DNA of 64,000 bases from Cunninghamella blakesleeana (taxonomy: Eukaryota > Mucoromycota > Mucoromycetes > Mucorales > Cunninghamellaceae): assembly GCA_017871115.1 (NCBI GenBank), contig JAFCIZ010000004.1, positions 406,001 through 470,000 of the forward strand. Reading direction: 5' to 3'. A program made the translations under genes and the position numbers. Positions within the stretch are counted from its first letter, which is position 1. Each line of letters starts with the position of its first letter. Shown here in pieces: positions 59,902 to 64,000 of this stretch. The notes under the pieces are model-generated. The model saw only the letters and a program-made list of their open reading frames with translations, ran no database searches and was not told where the DNA came from.

Positions 59902-60477
59902 CAAATGTATATATAAAATGACTTTATATTATTATTATTATTATTATTTCATAGTTTTCAATGTTATTTACCGGTTGAATGTGTATAAAGAAAGAGAAAG
60001 GAGGAACTCAATTGTTTTAACAAAATCCAAAGACTCTATAATTCTTTTTCGAAAATTTTTTCATAGCCCGAGGGTGGCATCTCATGAAAGAAAAACAGTC
60101 TTTTCGGGATTCTAAACATTTTTTTAGAAGAGGTGGATTTAAATTAATTCCCTTTTTTTGACCAATTTAATAGATGACAGATGTCAACTCACTTCCCTAA
60201 GAAACAAGCTTAGAAAAATATGATATGATTTGATTTTTTTAAAAAGGGTTATTATTTATTTTTTTAAGATATTTATTGTTTCTTTTAATAATTTTTTTAA
60301 ATATGTTTTTTGGCTTTGTTTTTTGAATTTTTTGATTTTGATTTTTGGTTTTTCGATATTCTTTTAAAACAAAAATAAAAATAAAAAATTAAGGGCAAAA
60401 TAAAAAAAAAAGACTTTGTAAATAGTAAAATAGTATAGTGTTTGTATAATAAAAAATAAAAATGATAAGTCATATGA
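59683..60477. other. Promoter of eL28 and 3' flank of PAN3
   Basis: 795 bp with (TA)n near 59718-59738 and 59870-59896 and a short ATT repeat at 59928-59948. A GC-richer stretch (60058-60110, CCCGAGGGTGGCATC) about 380 bp upstream of the eL28 start could be regulatory. No gene is seen. Confidence 0.5.
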
Positions 60478-61512
60478 TTACTTTCTACCAGAAGAAACAT
60501 CGTTGAATGCAGTAGAAATGCAGTTCTTGATTTCCTTGTAACTAACAACTAGGCATGATTGTTCGTCTCTTGACATTAACATGATTTTTTCGTCCACACC
60601 AGCATCCAACTATATACATATATATATATGTTAAGTATATTATTCACACATTATTTTTTTTCTTTCTTTCTTTTTTTACCTTGTTAAGACATGTCAAGAC
60701 GTGAGCCATATCTACCACTGGTACGCCATTTTCGTCTACTTGATGGAAAACATAATCTCTAAATAATTTAATGATATATCTATCTCCAGTTTCTGACCAT
60801 CTTGGATCCATGTCAAATCTAATTATATCAATATAAATAAATATAATACGATTATAATTATATACATGCATGCATATATGCCAATTTTTTATCCCATATA
60901 TTACTATTAATATTATTGAAACTTACTCTGGCCGTTCATTAATAAATCCAAGCTTTGATAAGAGTCGTACAATGCGTCCATTTTCTAACTCTTTACTTAA
61001 TTCATTTTCTAAACTATCCGTGTAACTACAGATTTTTTTTAAAAAAAGCAAAAAGATTTATGAGCATATTGAATAAACATAACCAGTATTTTTTTTTTTT
61101 TACATAAAGATATGTATGTATGTCTAAAAGATACTTACTATTGACTACAGTTTACTTCATGTAAAATACGTGGGCCAATTAAACTAATGACTTCATCGAT
61201 AGTTTTCGTAGGTAAAGGTTTACTTAATAAATATAATACCAAATTTTTAAGGTCTGGTGAATAATAGCGTGATATAAATTCAAAAGATTGAGGTAGGTTG
61301 TGGAAGGATTGTAAAGAATTACATGCAAGCGCAATCACAAGTTTACCAAATGATAATAAATCTTCTTGTTGATATCTTGCTACGTTTTGTCCACCATCAT
61401 ATTGTAATACATCTAATATACTAGCACAACTTATACGTAATCTATATTATATTATAATATATAAATACATTCCATTAGATAAAAATGGTCATTCAAATAT
61501 ATTCACATACAA

Positions 61513-61557
<45 letters not shown>

Positions 61558-63051
61558 CATTTTTTAAAGTATATTACCTATTCTTTCCTGTTACTATTAT
61601 TTTACTAGGATCAATATTTCTAGCTGCTAATCCTGACCCATGAACTGCTTTAAGAGCTGATGATAGTTGGGTGATGTAACTCCATAAGGTTGTTTCAGGC
61701 ATCAATATAGAGTTGCTTCCCATAGCTTGAAGTTGAGCGTGTAATGAAGCTTGCGCTTGAGGTGTAAAATGAGCATTATATAATGTAACGGAACATGGAT
61801 GGAAATCATAAGTAAAAATCAAAGCTAGATAAAAATATAAAAAATAAAAAAGGGATATATATAAATAAAATAGTACATGTATTTTTTTTCACCTTGACTA
61901 TTTTCTATTTTCTCTTTTTTATTTTTACATGAATCGCCAAAAGCACGGGTTGTGAAAGCTTCACGTATAGATACAATATTGCAATGTCGAATATGTCGCC
62001 AACTTTCTACTACAGACATAGCTAATTCATTTACTAAACGAAAACCTTCAATACGTACTAATGCATAAGTTCTACCATCTACACTACAAGTAGCTTTATA
62101 TAACCAAGAAGGATGGCCAAAAAATTTGCCAGGCTGATCTTCTAAAGGACATAATGAATGATATACATGAACTTCTTGAGGTAAATTGAGATCATTGCCT
62201 ATATCAAAGTATATTTTTTAAATAAGAATAATGATTATGATGGTTAGAAATGTATACGCATACATATACGTTTGCATATAGTTAGATTATTTTTATTTTT
62301 TTCAACGTCATCATTATATGTCCATGCAAATGTATATATGTACCTGTAGGTGTTGCTAAAATGGCTTCATTCCTTCTCGTTAATTGTTCACGCAAATTAT
62401 CTGCAATAAAAAAAGACTGTATCGTTCGTTGATGTGGATGTAAATTAGCAATATGTGGTAATGGTGAAGTATATAAATGATATTGTAGCTAAGAGTTTAA
62501 ATAAAAAAAATAAAGTTTTATTTTCAATTTCAATTAATATTATTTTTTAATCATTTCCTTTTTGGTTTATATATATATTTAATTTTTTATATTATTTACA
62601 GGTTGTCTTGGATACGCAGAATTCATAAAAAAATAAGGATCTACTGCTCCATGTGCCATCATATTCATCATATCTGGATTCATTGGTGATTGGTAACTTT
62701 GTTGCATTGCCGGGGACTATAAGTATAATATATATATATTTAATAATAGGTTATTTACATCGTTTTTTTTTTAAATATTATATTTAAATTACGTTTCCCA
62801 TCAAATCAAAATGTGAAAAATTATGTGTCAGAGCTGGCATCATATCTTGGTTATGTAATTCGTTATCCGTTGTTGAACTGAAAAAAAAGAAAAGTAAAAA
62901 AAAAAAAGAGAATGATGTTGATGTTGATAAGTTCACCGTGATAACCATTATTTAATATATATATATTCCTCATCATATTTTTCACTTACTCTAAAGAAGC
63001 TGTAGGATGTAAAGAATTGGATGACAGCGGTGTTGCTATTAGTTATATAAT

Positions 63052-63085
<34 letters not shown>

Positions 63086-64000
63086 TATAAAGAGTATTAT
63101 ATTAGTCAAACGTCTAATATAAACAAGTTTTGAAAAATCTATTTCATTAACCTGGTTTTGCAGGCAAGGTAACATCTAAAATAATTAATATGTATATTAT
63201 ATAAATATATAAATATAAAAATATTTTATATCAGTTACTAAAGAATAAAATAAGCAATGATATACGATCTTTTTTTTATTTTTTTATATAACCTTTACCT
63301 GGATTTGATTTAGGTATAAAAACAGGAGCGTTGATACTATCGGCTGATACAGAAGAAGAAGAAGTAATATTACCAGGATGTGTATTAGCTCTAGAAGGAG
63401 AAGCTAAACGAACAGCTGTTTTACTATAAATCGTATCAAAAAAATTAAAAAATTAAATAAAAATAATGATCATAACAACCATATCTAAAAATAAGCTTTT
63501 CTTTCTATATTATTTGGCTTATTTTGTTTTTTTCATATTTACACTTCAGGACTTGGTTGTACTATAGACTTGGTATTCTAATAAATAAATAAATAAATAA
63601 ATATATTCGGGCATTTTTAGTTTTATAAAAAGACACTTTATTTTTATAATCTTATAAATCTTTTTATTTCTCTTACTGATTCATGATTAAATTCACATCC
63701 TTTTCCTTCAAATTTACAAAAACCATGAATAATAACGTTTCTACATAATCGTTTTGTATTTGTTGTACTATCTAATAGCAAAAAGTAAGAAGAAGAAAAA
63801 AAAAAAAAAGAAATGTTAATAATAAAAAAACCCTCTCTTTCGTTCTTATATATATAGAAAGTAGGTATTACTTTTTGATATTGGTTTAGAAGGAGGTTTT
63901 GAAGTTATCAAAGGAGACGTTGGTGTACCACTATTATTATTATTAGAGACTTCTGGTGGGGCAATAATAGGAATGGCAGATAAAGACTGGGGAGGTACGA
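60478..64000 (-). CDS. PAN3: PAN3, poly(A)-nuclease regulatory subunit, 5' end beyond the window
   Basis: Fifteen exons are visible: 64000(edge)-63872, 63771-63677, 63577-63543, 63423-63299, 63175-63152, 63035-62990, 62877-62793, 62716-62600, 62488-62344, 62198-61929, 61824-61578, 61441-61139, 61025-60927, 60818-60680 and 60609-60478, or about 663 residues. PAN3 recruits the PAN2 nuclease to poly(A)-binding protein and shortens mRNA tails in the cytoplasm. An N-terminal CCCH finger reads [23 protein letters not shown]. After a Ser/Pro/Asn-rich linker comes [20 protein letters not shown], then the pseudokinase ([48 protein letters not shown], with no standard HRD or DFG residues). A coiled-coil and the knob domain ([26 protein letters not shown]) follow, ending [14 protein letters not shown]. 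One exon is only 24 nt. The first exon or exons lie to the right of the window. Confidence 0.95.

Overview
The window is nuclear DNA of a fungus with a very AT-rich genome. Genes are split by many short GT-AG introns, most ending in TAG and often containing (TA)n or homopolymer runs. Intergenic DNA is AT-rich and nearly free of open frames. A mitochondrial ribosomal protein, a peroxisomal PMP70-type ABC transporter, a Sec9-type SNARE and a PAN3 subunit show an aerobic fungus with mitochondria and peroxisomes, which argues against anaerobic gut fungi. The low GC, codon use and intron style suggest an early-diverging lineage such as Mucoromycota. That placement is inference, not proof.

Layout: 1-396 holds the 5' end of an unknown gene (-). 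A 5 kb gene-poor stretch follows. Then come four minus-strand genes: a PH-domain protein (5411-6260), an Rgd1-type F-BAR/RhoGAP (7874-11622), a PMP70/ABCD3-like transporter in 22 exons (11963-16231) and a TPR/MYND protein (16579-18074). The GPI inositol-deacylase BST1 (19434-23606, +) converges on an intronless 1139-residue PPR protein (24194-27613, -). Next are a dehydrodolichyl diphosphate synthase (27992-29395, -) and a fungal_trans-domain regulator (30598-33455, -), which is divergent from an aquaglyceroporin (34363-35839, +). A FAD monooxygenase (36120-37582, -) and an ankyrin-AAA+ disaggregase of the mitochondrial Skd3/CLPB type (38290-41419, -) follow.

The right part holds mitochondrial bL36 (43421-43636, +), a Sec9/SNAP-25 SNARE (44100-45233, -), an aldo-keto reductase (45471-46919, +), a repeat-rich zone (47.2-49.1 kb), tRNA-Thr(UGU) (49191-49263, -), cytosolic-type valyl-tRNA synthetase (49819-53597, +), an unknown 126-residue protein (54915-55599, +), an OXR1-type TLDc protein (55924-57673, +), ribosomal protein eL28 (58979-59682, -) and PAN3, which runs off the right edge (60478-64000, -).

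Exon models were made by hand from splice sites, reading frame and family conservation. For every complete multi-exon gene the exons sum to a whole number of codons. The genes are mostly housekeeping functions in membrane traffic and GPI or dolichol metabolism, mitochondrial proteostasis and expression, peroxisomal transport, and mRNA turnover and translation. They do not form a functional cluster. No virus, complete transposon or CRISPR array was seen. The most unusual items are the Skd3-type disaggregase, the nested repeat field beside the tRNA gene and several decayed coding-like islands.
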